Below are positions 51,011-60,474 of a stretch of 64,000 bases of DNA, piece after piece. The position numbers and the translations under genes are program-made. The stretch is from Paracoccaceae bacterium (GTDB lineage: Bacteria > Pseudomonadota > Alphaproteobacteria > Rhodobacterales > Rhodobacteraceae). The stretch spans positions 1 through 64,000 of the forward strand of contig JAIXPH010000023.1 in the NCBI GenBank assembly GCA_027486345.1, given 5' to 3'. Position 1 is the stretch's first letter. Each line of letters starts with the position of its first letter. Below the pieces are notes generated by a model. The model saw only the letters and a program-made list of their open reading frames with translations, ran no database searches and was not told the origin of the DNA.

Positions 51011-51017
51011 TCCCCGC

Positions 51018-51563
51018 CTATCCGCGCACCATCAGGCACCAGTAACGGTGCGGCGGGGTCCAGGTGCCATCGCCCGCCGCTGGCATGCGCGCGATTTCGA
51101 CAAAGCCCAGCCGTTCGTAAAGCGCCCGCGCCGCGGCATTGCCATCGCCCACGATCAGCGCCGCACGGTCGGTGACGGTCTGGACCAGCATCCAGCCGAT
51201 GCCCTTGCGCCGAAACTCGGGCCGCACCGCCACCGCATTGATCAGCACCCGCCCGCGCGCCAGATTCTCAAGCGATTGGATCGCATGGACAAGGGGCGAT
51301 AACCCCTCGAGCGGGCGCGGCTCCAAGGGCAGCGGCCAGCACATCAGCATCCCCGCCACCGCGCCGTCCCATTCCGCGATGCAGGCATTGCGCCAGGTGA
51401 AGCCGCCCTTGTCGCGCAGGGCATGGCGGATGCCGAGGGCGCGCGCCGCCTCGGGCCCGCAGAGCGAGGACCAGACCACCATCGGCAGGCCGTCCCCGGC
51501 CATGTCCACCAGATCGACCATCAGGGCCGCATCCTCGGGTGTGGCGGGTCGCAGATGGATCAT
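51018..51563 (-). CDS. GNAT-family N-acetyltransferase
   Basis: A 181-residue GNAT protein. IHLRPATPEDAALMVDLVD at the start and the acetyl-CoA loop in VRPEFRRKGIGWMLVQTV (near residue 115), then NAAARALYERLGFVEIARM. Acceptor substrate unknown. Its start is 45 bp from the divergent psuK, and its 3' end is 7 bp from the regulator gene, so it is a single-gene unit. Confidence 0.92.
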   Translation of the reverse strand: MIHLRPATPEDAALMVDLVDMAGDGLPMVVWSSLCGPEAARALGIRHALRDKGGFTWRNACIAEWDGAVAGMLMCWPLPLEPRPLEGLSPLVHAIQSLENLARGRVLINAVAVRPEFRRKGIGWMLVQTVTDRAALIVGDGNAAARALYERLGFVEIARMPAAGDGTWTPPHRYWCLMVRG

Positions 51564-51608
51564 GCGCGGTCACTTGCCTAAACTGCGAATGCGGGCGATG
51601 TAGCGGGC

Positions 51609-52505
51609 ATGAGCCAGACACCAGACATTCTATGTATAGGGTCCATCTTGTGGGACATCATCGGCCGTTCGTCCAGCGCCATGCGTCTTGGATCGGATGT
51701 GCCGGGGCGCATCACCCGGCTTCCGGGCGGGGTGGCCATGAACATCGCCATGACGCTGGCCCGGTTCGGCCTGCGTCCGGCCATCCTGACCGCCATTGGC
51801 CGTGACGCCGAAGGCGAGGAACTGATCGCCGCCTGCCGCCGCATGGGATTGGTGACGGATCACGCCTACCGCTCGGACGATCTGCCGACGGACCGCTACA
51901 TGGCCATCGAGGGGGCCAATGGCCTGATCGCGGCCATCGCCGACGCCCATTCGCTGGAGGCGGCGGGGGACAAGATCCTGCGCCCCTTGGCGGATGGTTC
52001 CTTGGGCAGCGCCGATGCCCCATGGTCCGGCCTGATCGCGCTGGATGGCAACCTGACCACGCAGCTTCTTGCCGAGATCGCGGCCTCGCCGCTGTTTGCC
52101 GCCGCCGACCTCCGCGTGGCCCCCGCCAGTCCCGGCAAGGCCGAGCGTCTGGCCCCGCTGCTGACCCATCCGCGCGCGACGCTCTATGTCAACCTGGAAG
52201 AGGCCAATCTTCTGGCCCGCAGCCACGCCACCACCGCGCCAGAGGCCGCCGAGGCGCTGCTCGCCCGTGGGGCGGGCCGCGTCCTTGTCACCGATGGCGG
52301 GCGCAGGGCGGCAGAGGCGACGCGGGGCGCGGGCGTCATCACCGGACAGCCGCCGCAGGTGCTGGTCACCCGCGTGACGGGGGCGGGGGATACTTTCATG
52401 GCCGCGCATATCGTGGCCGAACGGGGCGGCGCATCCCGCGACGCCGCCTTGCAGGCCGCGCTCCACGCCGCCGCCACCTATGTATCAGGAGATATCGGAT
52501 CGTGA
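51609..52505 (+). CDS. psuK: PfkB-family kinase, probable pseudouridine kinase
   Basis: A 298-residue ribokinase-fold sugar kinase: ILCIGSILWDIIGRSS at the N-terminus, PGGVAMNIAMTLARFGLRPA near residue 40, and the catalytic TRVTGAGDTFMAAHIVA near 258 (the GAGD base). The stop overlaps the psuG start (GTGA), which points to pseudouridine as the substrate: the kinase makes pseudouridine-5'-P and the glycosidase splits it to uracil and ribose-5-P. Confidence 0.9.
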   Translation: MSQTPDILCIGSILWDIIGRSSSAMRLGSDVPGRITRLPGGVAMNIAMTLARFGLRPAILTAIGRDAEGEELIAACRRMGLVTDHAYRSDDLPTDRYMAIEGANGLIAAIADAHSLEAAGDKILRPLADGSLGSADAPWSGLIALDGNLTTQLLAEIAASPLFAAADLRVAPASPGKAERLAPLLTHPRATLYVNLEEANLLARSHATTAPEAAEALLARGAGRVLVTDGGRRAAEATRGAGVITGQPPQVLVTRVTGAGDTFMAAHIVAERGGASRDAALQAALHAAATYVSGDIGS

Positions 52506-53419
52506 CCCTGTCAGACCTTTTGGTCCTTTCCCCCGAAGTCGCCGCCGCCCGGGCCGAGGGTCGCGCCGTCGTGGCCTTGGAATCCACCATCATCACCCAT
52601 GGCATGCCCTTTCCGCAGAACGTGGAAACCGCCCGCAAGGTCGAAGCGACGGTGCGCGAGGCCGGGGCCGTCCCCGCCACCATCGCCATCATGGCCGGGC
52701 GCATCCACATCGGGCTGACCGCAGCCGAGCTCGACAGCCTCGGTCAGGCGCAGGGGGTGATGAAACTGTCGCGCGCCGATCTTGCTGCCTGCCTTGCCAG
52801 CGGGCGCACCGGGGCCACCACGGTGGCCGCAACGATGATCTGCGCGCAGCTTGCGGGGATCGCGGTCTTTGCCACCGGCGGCATCGGCGGCGTGCATCGC
52901 GGGGCGGAAGAGAGCTTCGACATCTCGGCCGACCTTCTGGAACTGGCCGCGACGGCGGTGACGGTGGTCGCGGCAGGGGCCAAGGCCATCCTCGATCTGC
53001 CGAAAACGCTGGAGGTGCTGGAAACCCATGGCGTGCCGGTCATCGCTTACGGGCAAGACGATTTTCCGGCCTTCTGGTCGCGCTCGTCCGGGCTGCGCGC
53101 GCCGCTGCGGATGGACAGCGCCGGGGCCATCGCCCAAGCGCACCGTCTGCGCGGGGTCCTGGGCTTGCCGGGCGGGCAGCTTGTCGCCAATCCGATCCCG
53201 GCGGAGGCCGAAATCCCCCGCGCCGAGATCACCCCGGTGATCGAACAGGCGCTGGCCGAGGCTGCGGCGCAAGGCATCGCTGCCAAGGCGGTGACACCCT
53301 TCCTGCTGCAACGCATCTTCGAACTGACCGAGGGGCGTTCCTTGCGGTCCAACATCGAACTGGTGCTGAACAACGCGCGGCTTGCGGCGGCCATCGCCCG
53401 CGACCTCGCCCAAGGCTGA
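52502..53419 (+). CDS. psuG: Pseudouridine-5'-phosphate glycosidase
   Basis: A 305-residue PsuG. VALESTIITHGMPFPQN near residue 25, the substrate block FATGGIGGVHRGAEESFDIS near 122 and VIAYGQDDFPAFWSRSSG near 180 are family hallmarks. The enzyme breaks the C-C glycosidic bond of pseudouridine-5'-P through a lysine Schiff base. The start is GTG at 52502 inside the psuK stop. No nucleoside transporter is adjacent. Confidence 0.96.
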   Translation: MTLSDLLVLSPEVAAARAEGRAVVALESTIITHGMPFPQNVETARKVEATVREAGAVPATIAIMAGRIHIGLTAAELDSLGQAQGVMKLSRADLAACLASGRTGATTVAATMICAQLAGIAVFATGGIGGVHRGAEESFDISADLLELAATAVTVVAAGAKAILDLPKTLEVLETHGVPVIAYGQDDFPAFWSRSSGLRAPLRMDSAGAIAQAHRLRGVLGLPGGQLVANPIPAEAEIPRAEITPVIEQALAEAAAQGIAAKAVTPFLLQRIFELTEGRSLRSNIELVLNNARLAAAIARDLAQG

Positions 53420-53536
53420 GGCGGCAGGATGCCCGCAAAACGGGCATTCGCCGTGGCGCAAGGGCAGAAGGGGCTGCTGCCCCCTTCCGTCCGCGCCGTC
53501 CTGCGCCTAGGGTTCCGACACGAGCTGAGGGGATGA

Positions 53537-54214
53537 ATGACCGACCAACCGATCAAGACCCGCCGCACCCTGCTGGGCGCCCTGCGTGGCAGCTTCCTGA
53601 CCGGGCTGGTCGTGGTGCTGCCGGTGGGCCTGACGCTCTGGCTCACATGGTCGGCCATCGGCTGGCTGGATGCGTGGATCTTGCCGCTGATCCCCGCCGC
53701 CTATCAGCCCGAAGAACTGGTGCATCGTCTGTTCGGGCCGGACACCACATTCCCCTTGCGCGGGGTCGGGGTGGCAGTGTTTCTGGTCTTCACCACGCTG
53801 GTCGGCTGGCTGGCGCGCGGTCTGATCGGGCGGTCGCTGATGCGGCAGGCAGAACTGCTGGTGGACCGCGTGCCGGTGGTGCGCTCGGTCTATGGCGGCT
53901 TGAAGCAGATCACCGAAACCGTCTTCGGCCAGAAGGAGCGCAGCTTTGACCGCACCTGTCTGGTGGAATTCCCGCGCGCGGGGACATGGGCCGTCGGTCT
54001 GGTGGCCAGCAAGGCCAAGGGCGAAATCGCCACGAAGCTGCCCCATCCCGAAGAGATGATCGCGGTCTTCGTGGGCCTCACCCCGCTCACCTCCGGCATG
54101 CTGATCTATGTGCCAGCCAAGGACGTGATCTTCCTTGAGATGCGCCCCGATGAGGCGGCCAAGCTGATCGTCTCGGGTGGGCTCGTCTATCCGCAAAGCC
54201 GCGACGGCGACTGA
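53537..54214 (+). CDS. DUF502 family membrane protein
   Basis: A 225-residue protein with two N-terminal membrane helices (LRGSFLTGLVVVLPVGLTLW near residue 16; GVGVAVFLVFTTLVGWLARG near 78) and a C-terminal soluble domain with VPVVRSVYGGLKQITETVFG and LVEFPRAGTWAVGLVASKAK. This is the DUF502 layout, function unknown. GAGGGG lies before the ATG at 53537. A copy of the intergenic repeat follows. Confidence 0.93.
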   Translation: MTDQPIKTRRTLLGALRGSFLTGLVVVLPVGLTLWLTWSAIGWLDAWILPLIPAAYQPEELVHRLFGPDTTFPLRGVGVAVFLVFTTLVGWLARGLIGRSLMRQAELLVDRVPVVRSVYGGLKQITETVFGQKERSFDRTCLVEFPRAGTWAVGLVASKAKGEIATKLPHPEEMIAVFVGLTPLTSGMLIYVPAKDVIFLEMRPDEAAKLIVSGGLVYPQSRDGD

Positions 54215-54228
54215 TCCTTCGCGCTCGT

Positions 54229-54291
54229 TTTCTCTGCCCAAATATCCGCAGGGGGTGAGCCCGGCACGGGCGAGGGGGGCGGAAGCCCCCC
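54229..54291. repeat. Intergenic CAAATATCC-type element, copy 6 (diverged)
   Basis: Core TTCTCTGCCCAAATATCCGC then AGGGGG, followed by hairpin GGGGGGC/GCCCCCC with loop GGAA (54274-54291). It may terminate the DUF502 gene. Confidence 0.8.
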
Positions 54292-54363
54292 TTTGCGCAC
54301 GCAGTCACGGGCTTGCCTTTGGCCGGACAAACCCCGACAGTCACCCAAACCTTTTTGCCGAGT

Positions 54364-55443
54364 ATGTGCCCGATGCCAAATCCCCGCCGTTGTCTGATCG
54401 TCCAGTTGGAACCGAGGCACGAGGAAACCCTGCCCTCGATGGTGGATGCCGCGAACCGGGCGGGATACCGGCCGGTGGTGATGCTCTCCAACCGCTCCAA
54501 ACGGCGGCGCGGCGACATCTTCTCCGAGGTGCCGGGGCTGGACGCCGATGTGCGCTATGAAGGATTCAACGACGACAGCGGCCTTGATCGGCTGACCGCG
54601 CTGGCGGGTGAATGCGATTTCGTGCTGATGAATTCCTTCAACCGGCGCAAGTCCATCGACTGGGCGATGGGCCTCAAGGTGCCCGTCATCATCCTTGTGC
54701 ACAGCATCGAGCATTTCCTTGAGGAACCGGCGACACAGGCGGCGCTGGACAATCCGCGTGTCCAGTTCCTGACCCTGTCATCGCATGTGATGTCGGAACT
54801 GGTGGCCCGGATCGGCAAGGCGCGGATGGACCGGGTGGATGTGGTTGAACCCTGCCTCTGGTCGGTGGACGATCCCAAACCCGCCAGCGGCACCCCGCGC
54901 AGGGTGGCGCTTCCGGGGGCGATTTCCCTGCGCACCCGCGATTACCCCGGCCTGATCCGCGCCGTGGCCGAAAACCGCAAGGCGTTCGAGGGATACCGTT
55001 TCGTGCTGGGATCGGGCGGCGAGGACCGCGAGGCGATCGAGGCCGAGACTCGCGCCAAGGGGCTGGAGCCGTGGTTTGAATATCTGCCCTTGTCGGGGGA
55101 TCAGGTGGCGCAGGATGTCTATATGGACAGTCTGCGCCGGTCGCAGGTGATGCTGTCGCTGATTCCGGATGATTTCGAGAAGTATCAGACACTGAAGATC
55201 ACCTCTGCCGTGCCCACCTCTGTCGGGTTTGCGGTGCCCTTGATCATGGACCGCTGGTCGGTGGCCTGCTACCGCGCGCCCCTGATCGGCGCGGATCACG
55301 GGCTGCGCGCCAGTCTGGACCGTCTGTTGTCGCTGACCGAGGAGGAGTTACAGGCCCACCGCGCCGCACTGATCGCCTATCGGAGGGAGCGTTTGGCGCT
55401 GAACGGGCAGGCCCTGGCGCGTCTCGCCGCGCGGGTGCGGTAA
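54364..55443 (+). CDS. GT-B-fold glycosyltransferase-like protein, unassigned
   Basis: A 359-residue soluble protein with two Rossmann-like halves. The second half looks like GT4-type transferases: VALPGAISLRTRDYPGLIRA, RFVLGSGGEDREAIEAETRA and SQVMLSLIPDDFEKYQTLKI, with the late acidic region in place of a clean E-x7-E. The first half (VVMLSNRSKRRRGDIFSEV; FVLMNSFNRRKSIDWAMGL) is not familiar. Donor and acceptor cannot be inferred. Start 54364 or 54373; no strong ribosome site. It stands alone between the repeat and tdh (convergent). Confidence 0.75.
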   Translation: MCPMPNPRRCLIVQLEPRHEETLPSMVDAANRAGYRPVVMLSNRSKRRRGDIFSEVPGLDADVRYEGFNDDSGLDRLTALAGECDFVLMNSFNRRKSIDWAMGLKVPVIILVHSIEHFLEEPATQAALDNPRVQFLTLSSHVMSELVARIGKARMDRVDVVEPCLWSVDDPKPASGTPRRVALPGAISLRTRDYPGLIRAVAENRKAFEGYRFVLGSGGEDREAIEAETRAKGLEPWFEYLPLSGDQVAQDVYMDSLRRSQVMLSLIPDDFEKYQTLKITSAVPTSVGFAVPLIMDRWSVACYRAPLIGADHGLRASLDRLLSLTEEELQAHRAALIAYRRERLALNGQALARLAARVR

Positions 55444-55476
55444 GCAGCGCGACGGTGCCGGGGGCCTGCGGCCCGC

Positions 55477-56514
55477 TCATCCCCAGTCGAGCACAACCTT
55501 GCCCGACCGGCCGGAACGCATCACCTCGAACCCGTCGCGGAACTCATCCACTGTGTAGCGATGGGTGATGACGCGGCGCACGTCCAGTCCGTTTTCCAGC
55601 ATCGCGATCATCTTGTACCAGGTCTCAAAGATCTCGCGGCCATAGACGCCCTTGATGGTGATGGCCTTGAAGACGATCCGGCTCCAGTCCACCGGACTTT
55701 TGCCGGGGGGGATGCCCAGCATGGCGATGCGGCCGCCCATCACCATCGCCTCGACCATCTGGTCCAACGCGGCCTGATTGCCGCTCATCTCCATCCCCAC
55801 GTCAAAACCCTGGGTCATCTTCAGGCGCGATTCGACGGCCTTGAGGTCTTCGGTCGCGACATTGACCGGGATCACATCCGCCACCTCTGCTGCGAGGGCC
55901 AGACGGTCGGGGTTCACATCCGTGATGACCACATGCCGCGCGCCCACATGGCGCGCCACGGCGGCGGCCATGATGCCGATGGGGCCCGCGCCGGTGATCA
56001 GCACATCCTCGCCCACCAGATCAAAGCTCAGCGCGGTGTGCACGGCATTGCCCAAGGGATCGAGGATCGCGCCGATCTCGTCATCAATCTCATCGGGCAG
56101 GGGGACGACGTTGAAGGCGGGCAAGCGCAGGTATTGCGCGAACGCCCCCTGTTCGTTCACGCCAATCCCCCGAGTCGCCGGGTCGAGATGGAACTTGCCC
56201 GCCCGCGATTGGCGCGAGGTCTTGCCGATCAGATGGCCTTCGCCGGAGCATCTTTGCCCGATGGACAGGCCTTCGACATTGCGGCCGATCTCGACGATCT
56301 CGCCCGCGAATTCATGGCCCGTGACCAGCCCCAAAGGCACGGTGCGCGCGGCCCAGTCGTCCCAGTTCCAGATATGGATGTCGGTGCCGCAGATGCCGGT
56401 TTTCCGGATGCGGATCAGCACGTCATCCGGGCCGATCTCGGGCACGGGGCGCGGGTCCATCCAAAGGCCGGGCTCAGCGCGCAGTTTCGCCAAGGTCTTC
56501 ATTTGGTTGGTCAT
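55477..56514 (-). CDS. tdh: L-threonine 3-dehydrogenase lacking the structural-zinc cysteines
   Basis: A 345-residue medium-chain dehydrogenase oxidising threonine to 2-amino-3-ketobutyrate. The catalytic zinc ligands are present: C42 in TGICGTDIH and HE in [15 protein letters not shown] loop [17 protein letters not shown]. In the structural lobe, where E. coli has four cysteines in HITCGHCRNC...HLC, this protein has [17 protein letters not shown], so all four are replaced (G, S, S, D). The lobe length is unchanged. It overlaps kbl by one base; Kbl uses its product. Confidence 0.97.
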   Translation of the reverse strand: MTNQMKTLAKLRAEPGLWMDPRPVPEIGPDDVLIRIRKTGICGTDIHIWNWDDWAARTVPLGLVTGHEFAGEIVEIGRNVEGLSIGQRCSGEGHLIGKTSRQSRAGKFHLDPATRGIGVNEQGAFAQYLRLPAFNVVPLPDEIDDEIGAILDPLGNAVHTALSFDLVGEDVLITGAGPIGIMAAAVARHVGARHVVITDVNPDRLALAAEVADVIPVNVATEDLKAVESRLKMTQGFDVGMEMSGNQAALDQMVEAMVMGGRIAMLGIPPGKSPVDWSRIVFKAITIKGVYGREIFETWYKMIAMLENGLDVRRVITHRYTVDEFRDGFEVMRSGRSGKVVLDWG

Positions 56515-57704
56515 CAGATCACCCCTGTTGCCTTGCCTGCGGCGGTAAATGCCTCAAGCGCGAAATCCAGATCCTCCGTGGTCAGGGCCGCGTTCATCTG
56601 GGTGCGGATGCGGGCCCGGCCCTTGGGCACCACGGGAAAGAAGAAGCCCGCGACATGGACGCCCCGCGTGGCGAGCTCCGCCGCCATGGCCTGGGCGCGT
56701 TTGGCATCCCCCAGCATCACCGGGATGATGGGATGTTCGCCGGGCAAGAGGTCAAAGCCCGCGCGGGTCAGGCCGTCGCGCCAGTGGCGGGCATTTGCGA
56801 ACAGGCGTTCGCGCAGGTCATCCGCCGCTTCAATGATGTCCAAAGCGGCCAGCGCCGCCCCCACCACGGCGGGCGGCAGGGCGTTGGAAAAGAGATAGGG
56901 CCGCGCCCGTTGGCGCAAGAGGTCGATCACCGGCTGCGGCCCTGCGATATAGCCGCCCAGCGCGCCGCCCAGCGCCTTGCCCAAGGTGCCGGTCAGGATG
57001 TCAACCGAAACGCCGAAATGCGCGGGCGTGCCGCGCCCCTGTGGCCCCATGAAGCCGGTCGCGTGGCAATCATCCACCATGACCATCGCCCCGAAACGGT
57101 CGGCCAGGGCGCGGATCTCTGGCAGCTTGGCCAGATAACCATCCATCGAGAACACGCCATCCGTGGCGACCAGGATGAAGCGCGCGCCGTCCGCGCGGGC
57201 CTGTCGCAGCTGCGCCTCAAGGTCGGCCATGTCGGAATTGGCGTAACGGTAGCGTTTCGCCTTGCACAGGCGGATGCCGTCGATGATCGAGGCATGGTTC
57301 AGCGCATCGGAAATCACCGCATCCTCTGGCCCGAGCAGGGGTTCGAACAGCCCGCCATTCGCGTCGAAACAGGCGGCGAACAGGATCGTGTCGTCATGGC
57401 CAAGGAACTGCGCAAGCCGGGTTTCCAACTGGCGGTGGATGTCCTGTGTGCCGCAGATGAAGCGGACCGAGGCCATGCCATACCCATGATCCGACATGGC
57501 GGATGTCGCCGCCGCGATGAGGCGCGGGTCATCAGCGAGCCCAAGGTAATTGTTGGCGCAGAGGTTCAGCATCCGCCGCCCCTCCATCCCCACATGCGCG
57601 CCCTGCGCGCCGGTGATCTCGCGCTCGCGCTTGTAAAGCCCGTCGTCGCGGATCTGGGTCAGCGTCGCGGTGAGATGCGACAGGAAGGCGGCCTTGTCCG
57701 ACAT
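56514..57704 (-). CDS. kbl: 2-amino-3-ketobutyrate CoA ligase (glycine C-acetyltransferase)
   Basis: A 396-residue alpha-oxoamine synthase that cleaves 2-amino-3-ketobutyrate with CoA to glycine and acetyl-CoA. [20 protein letters not shown] near residue 48, [20 protein letters not shown] near 205 and the PLP lysine in [15 protein letters not shown] (near 240) are intact. First gene of kbl-tdh. The upstream 222 bp hold repeat copy 7 and separate it from the XRE-cupin regulator gene. Confidence 0.97.
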   Translation of the reverse strand: MSDKAAFLSHLTATLTQIRDDGLYKREREITGAQGAHVGMEGRRMLNLCANNYLGLADDPRLIAAATSAMSDHGYGMASVRFICGTQDIHRQLETRLAQFLGHDDTILFAACFDANGGLFEPLLGPEDAVISDALNHASIIDGIRLCKAKRYRYANSDMADLEAQLRQARADGARFILVATDGVFSMDGYLAKLPEIRALADRFGAMVMVDDCHATGFMGPQGRGTPAHFGVSVDILTGTLGKALGGALGGYIAGPQPVIDLLRQRARPYLFSNALPPAVVGAALAALDIIEAADDLRERLFANARHWRDGLTRAGFDLLPGEHPIIPVMLGDAKRAQAMAAELATRGVHVAGFFFPVVPKGRARIRTQMNAALTTEDLDFALEAFTAAGKATGVI

Positions 57705-57815
57705 GGTGGATATTCCTCCGGTTTGGCGGAATGTGACTCAGAGGCGCGGTGATGTCAATATAGCGGAAACCCATCCGCCATGATAGCGGATGGTGTGCGG
57801 GTGGACCGGACAGGA

Positions 57816-57907
57816 GCGGGGGGTTTCACACCCCCGCCGTCCATCGGTTCTTGAACCGATGGCGAATCCGATGGACGACCCCCCGTGGGATATTTGAGCA
57901 ACGGGGA
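57816..57907. repeat. Intergenic CAAATATCC-type element, copy 7 (inverted)
   Basis: A hairpin GCGGGGG/CCCCCGC (57816-57837), a second stem CCATCGGTTC/GAACCGATGG (57841-57862) and the core CCCCCCGTGGGATATTTGAG with CAACGGGGA up to 57907. It lies between the XRE-cupin gene and kbl. Confidence 0.85.
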
Positions 57908-57926
57908 AGGGGGAAAAAGCAGCGGC

Positions 57927-58484
57927 TTAGCTGTTCTGCACGATCAGGATGGCGCGGGCGGGGAAGGCACCCGCGCGGATCGCGTGGGGGCGATCGGCGG
58001 GGTAGCGGGCAGTGTCGCCCGCGCCGAGGGTTGCTGTGTCATCGCCGCTGGTCACGGTCAGGGGGCCGTCGATCACCGTCAGATGTTCGCGGCAGCCGGG
58101 GGAATGGGGGTCGCTGTCCAGCACGGCGGCGGCGGCAAAGGTGAGGTCATAGACCTCATGCTCGCCCACAGCCTCGGCCGGCGAGAGGATGCGGATGCGC
58201 ACGCCGGGGGCGCGGGCGATCACCGGGGCGGCGGCGGCGCGGGTGACATCGATGCCCGCCTGTGGCTTGCCATCCAGAAGCCCCGCGAAATCCACCTGCA
58301 ACGCCTGCGTCAGGTTCCACAGGGTGGCGACCGTCGGAGAGGATTCGCCGCGCTCGATCTGGCTGACCATGGAGCGCGACACGCCCGAAAGCTTTGCCAC
58401 CGCATCCAGCGACAGCCCCTGCGCGCGGCGGGCTTCGCGCAGGCTGGCGGCAAGACGGTCGGTGATGTCAGAGCGCGATGTCAT
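57927..58484 (-). CDS. XRE-family regulator with C-terminal cupin domain, second copy
   Basis: A 185-residue regulator with an XRE helix-turn-helix (SLREARRAQGLSLDAVAKLS; VSRSMVSQIERGESSPTVAT) and a cupin (VYDLTFAAAAVLDSDPHSPG; HLTVIDGPLTVTSGDDTATL). It resembles the PuuR/SutR group. The gene lies between a flavin amine oxidase gene upstream (33 bp) and kbl-tdh downstream, so control of amine or amino-acid breakdown is a fair guess. Start ATG 58484. Confidence 0.9.
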   Translation of the reverse strand: MTSRSDITDRLAASLREARRAQGLSLDAVAKLSGVSRSMVSQIERGESSPTVATLWNLTQALQVDFAGLLDGKPQAGIDVTRAAAAPVIARAPGVRIRILSPAEAVGEHEVYDLTFAAAAVLDSDPHSPGCREHLTVIDGPLTVTSGDDTATLGAGDTARYPADRPHAIRAGAFPARAILIVQNS

Positions 58485-58516
58485 GGCGCGGACCCTGCCG
58501 TGCCGATGCGGCGCGG

Positions 58517-59869
58517 TCAAGCGTCGCGCAACAGGGCCGCCGCCACTTGCCGTCCGGACAGGACCGCGCCGTGGGTGGTGCCGAAATGGTCTTCGGACGC
58601 GGCCTCGCCGGCGAACCAGAGCGCGCCGTCCCAGTCGGCACCGGACAGGGCGCGGCGGTCCTTGGGGCTGCTGCCCACAGGGGTGAAGCTGTAGCTGCCA
58701 AGGCTGAAGCGGTCCTGTCCCCAGCGCGTGATCTGGGCGGCGACTGGGATGGGAAAGGCGCTGCCGAAAATCGACCGCAGCGCATCGGTCGCGGCGGACA
58801 GGGTGGCGCGGTCGTCCAGCGCCTCGATCTCTGTCGCGGCATCGGCGGCGTTGAAACCCAACAGGACCGGCGCGCCCAGCGTCGGCGCCAGCGAGACCCA
58901 TTCCGCCCAGAGACCCGGATTTGGCCCCATCCAGCCCAGCCAATCCACCCCGTCCGGCCAGGCGACCCGGTCAAAGCGCAGCCAGCACTTGTTCAGCAGG
59001 CCCATCTGCAAGCGGGCGATGGCCTTTTGCCGCCGGGGCGACAGCGGTTCGGCAAAGCCGATCCGTCCGGCGCGCAGCACGCCAAGGGGCAGGGTGCACA
59101 GCACCTTGTCCGCCCTCAGCACCTGCCCATCCGCAAGCCGGACGTGACCGGGGGCGATCTCGAGCACCTCGGCGTTCAGGCGGATGGTCAGCCCCTGCGC
59201 CAGATGGTGGGGAATCTGGTCGAACCCGTCGGGAAACAGCATGTCGGCGCCGTCGAATTCCGCGCCCTCCTGCCCGTACCATGCGGATATCAGCCGGGCC
59301 GGGCCGCCGTATTCCTGCTCCATCGTGCTGTTGACCAGATAGTGCACCTGCCGTCGCAGCGCGGCATCCGCCATTTTCCAGCGCGGTGAGGCTTCAATCG
59401 CCTGCCAGACAGAGACATCCGCCTCGGCCTTGTCCGCGCGGGACAGGGCGGCGTCGATCAGCGCTTCGGCCGGGGCGAGATCGGGGTCGATCTCTGCCCC
59501 TTCCGGACCATAGAGCACCGCCGAGTCGTAGGAGGTGGCCACCAGACGCGCCCCGGCCGCGCGGGCGAGGGCGGTGACAGGATTTCCGTCGGTGCCGTGA
59601 ATCCAGCTTGCGCCAAGGTCCATCGGCAGATCCGGCCAAAGGCGCGAGGTGTGGATTCGCCCGCCGATGCGATCCCGCGCCTCAAGCACCGTGACATGCT
59701 GACCGGCCTCGGCCAGCACGCGCGCGGCGGAGAGGCCGGCCAGCCCCGCACCGATCACCACCACCTGCGACGCGGGCCGCGCGAGCGCCGGTCCAGCCAG
59801 CGCCACCCCGGCCATCTGCGTCAACACTGCCCGTCGGCCCATCTTCTGCACCCAATGCCCCCCTGACAT
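58517..59869 (-). CDS. Flavin-containing amine oxidase, probably Tat-exported
   Basis: A 450-residue monoamine oxidase-like flavoprotein. The N-terminus [20 protein letters not shown] has an RR pair and a hydrophobic stretch, suggesting a Tat signal. [20 protein letters not shown] binds FAD, then [20 protein letters not shown] and LGASWIHG follow; the C-terminal flavin block is [20 protein letters not shown]. Polyamines, amines or amino acids are possible substrates. Start 59869; 59842 is the alternative. The next gene downstream is the XRE-cupin regulator. Confidence 0.9.
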   Translation of the reverse strand: MSGGHWVQKMGRRAVLTQMAGVALAGPALARPASQVVVIGAGLAGLSAARVLAEAGQHVTVLEARDRIGGRIHTSRLWPDLPMDLGASWIHGTDGNPVTALARAAGARLVATSYDSAVLYGPEGAEIDPDLAPAEALIDAALSRADKAEADVSVWQAIEASPRWKMADAALRRQVHYLVNSTMEQEYGGPARLISAWYGQEGAEFDGADMLFPDGFDQIPHHLAQGLTIRLNAEVLEIAPGHVRLADGQVLRADKVLCTLPLGVLRAGRIGFAEPLSPRRQKAIARLQMGLLNKCWLRFDRVAWPDGVDWLGWMGPNPGLWAEWVSLAPTLGAPVLLGFNAADAATEIEALDDRATLSAATDALRSIFGSAFPIPVAAQITRWGQDRFSLGSYSFTPVGSSPKDRRALSGADWDGALWFAGEAASEDHFGTTHGAVLSGRQVAAALLRDA

Positions 59870-59873
59870 GACA

Positions 59874-59897
59874 AAGGACCGGCCATGGCCGGTCCTT
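59874..59897 (-). terminator. Perfect 24-bp palindrome, terminator of the PPVVT-repeat gene
   Basis: A fully symmetrical 24-bp palindrome centred on CCATGG (AAGGACCGGCC mirrored), followed on the minus strand by TTTGTC. It lies 25 bp past the stop of the 59923-60474 gene and 4 bp before the amine oxidase start, so it should isolate the two. Confidence 0.7.
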
Positions 59898-59922
59898 GCC
59901 AAGACTATACCCGATGCCCCCG

Positions 59923-60474
59923 TCAGGCGAAGTCGGTTTCGCCGCCGATGATGATGTCCATGTTCTCTTCTTCGAGGAAGGCCGCATTGCCCGGCGGTTT
60001 TTCCACGGGCGGCGTCACGACCGGCGGGGTGACGACCGGAGGGGTGACGACCGGAGGCGTGACGACGGGCGGCGTGACCACCGGGGGTGTCGCTACGGGT
60101 GGGGTGACCACAGGCGGAACGACCACCGGGGTTTGCGGGCCGACGGTGTTGACATAGCCCGCGCTGATGCCGGAGTTGATGCCCGCGCTGCTGAAACCGC
60201 CGCCAAGGCCGAAATCCAGTCCGAAGAAAAGGTCATCGCCGACATAGGACGCGCCCAGTGTCGGCCGGAAGGTCTTGGAGCGGAGCAGGAAATCCAGACC
60301 GACGGTTCCCGCCAGACGGTTCTGCCGGTTGTCAGAGAACAGGCGCAGCGCAAGCCCGGGATCGGCCTCTTCTTTCCCAAACTTGAAGGTGAGACCGAAG
60401 CCCACTGCCGGTTCGGCAATCGAAGCGCAGGGCAGCATCGCCAGAAGTGCGGCGGTCGTCAGAAGCTTGTGCAA
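59923..60474 (-). CDS. Exported protein with PPVVT tandem repeat, unknown
   Basis: A 183-residue protein in three parts. A signal peptide ([20 protein letters not shown]) is followed by about 95 residues of beta-rich sequence: [40 protein letters not shown] and [12 protein letters not shown], like strands of a small barrel. Then comes a proline stalk of seven to eight PPVVT units (15-bp DNA repeats), and an acidic C-terminus [17 protein letters not shown]. The stalk may span the cell wall or present the tail. No family recognised. Confidence 0.75.
   Translation of the reverse strand: MHKLLTTAALLAMLPCASIAEPAVGFGLTFKFGKEEADPGLALRLFSDNRQNRLAGTVGLDFLLRSKTFRPTLGASYVGDDLFFGLDFGLGGGFSSAGINSGISAGYVNTVGPQTPVVVPPVVTPPVATPPVVTPPVVTPPVVTPPVVTPPVVTPPVEKPPGNAAFLEEENMDIIIGGETDFA
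60008..60127. repeat. Tandem 15-bp repeat, eight units, coding for PPVVT
   Basis: Eight head-to-tail 15-bp units of the type GGCGGCGTGACGACC, diverged mainly at synonymous positions, inside the exported-protein gene. Frame is preserved. Likely to vary in copy number between strains. Confidence 0.92.

Noticed and set aside
52480-53949. A 489-codon plus-strand frame overlapping psuG and the DUF502 gene
   Set aside because: Out of frame with both; R/G/A-rich; runs through a gene boundary.
60008-60127. Regular short repeats as a CRISPR array
   Set aside because: Units are 15 bp, contiguous, without spacers, and code in frame for PPVVT; a coding tandem repeat.
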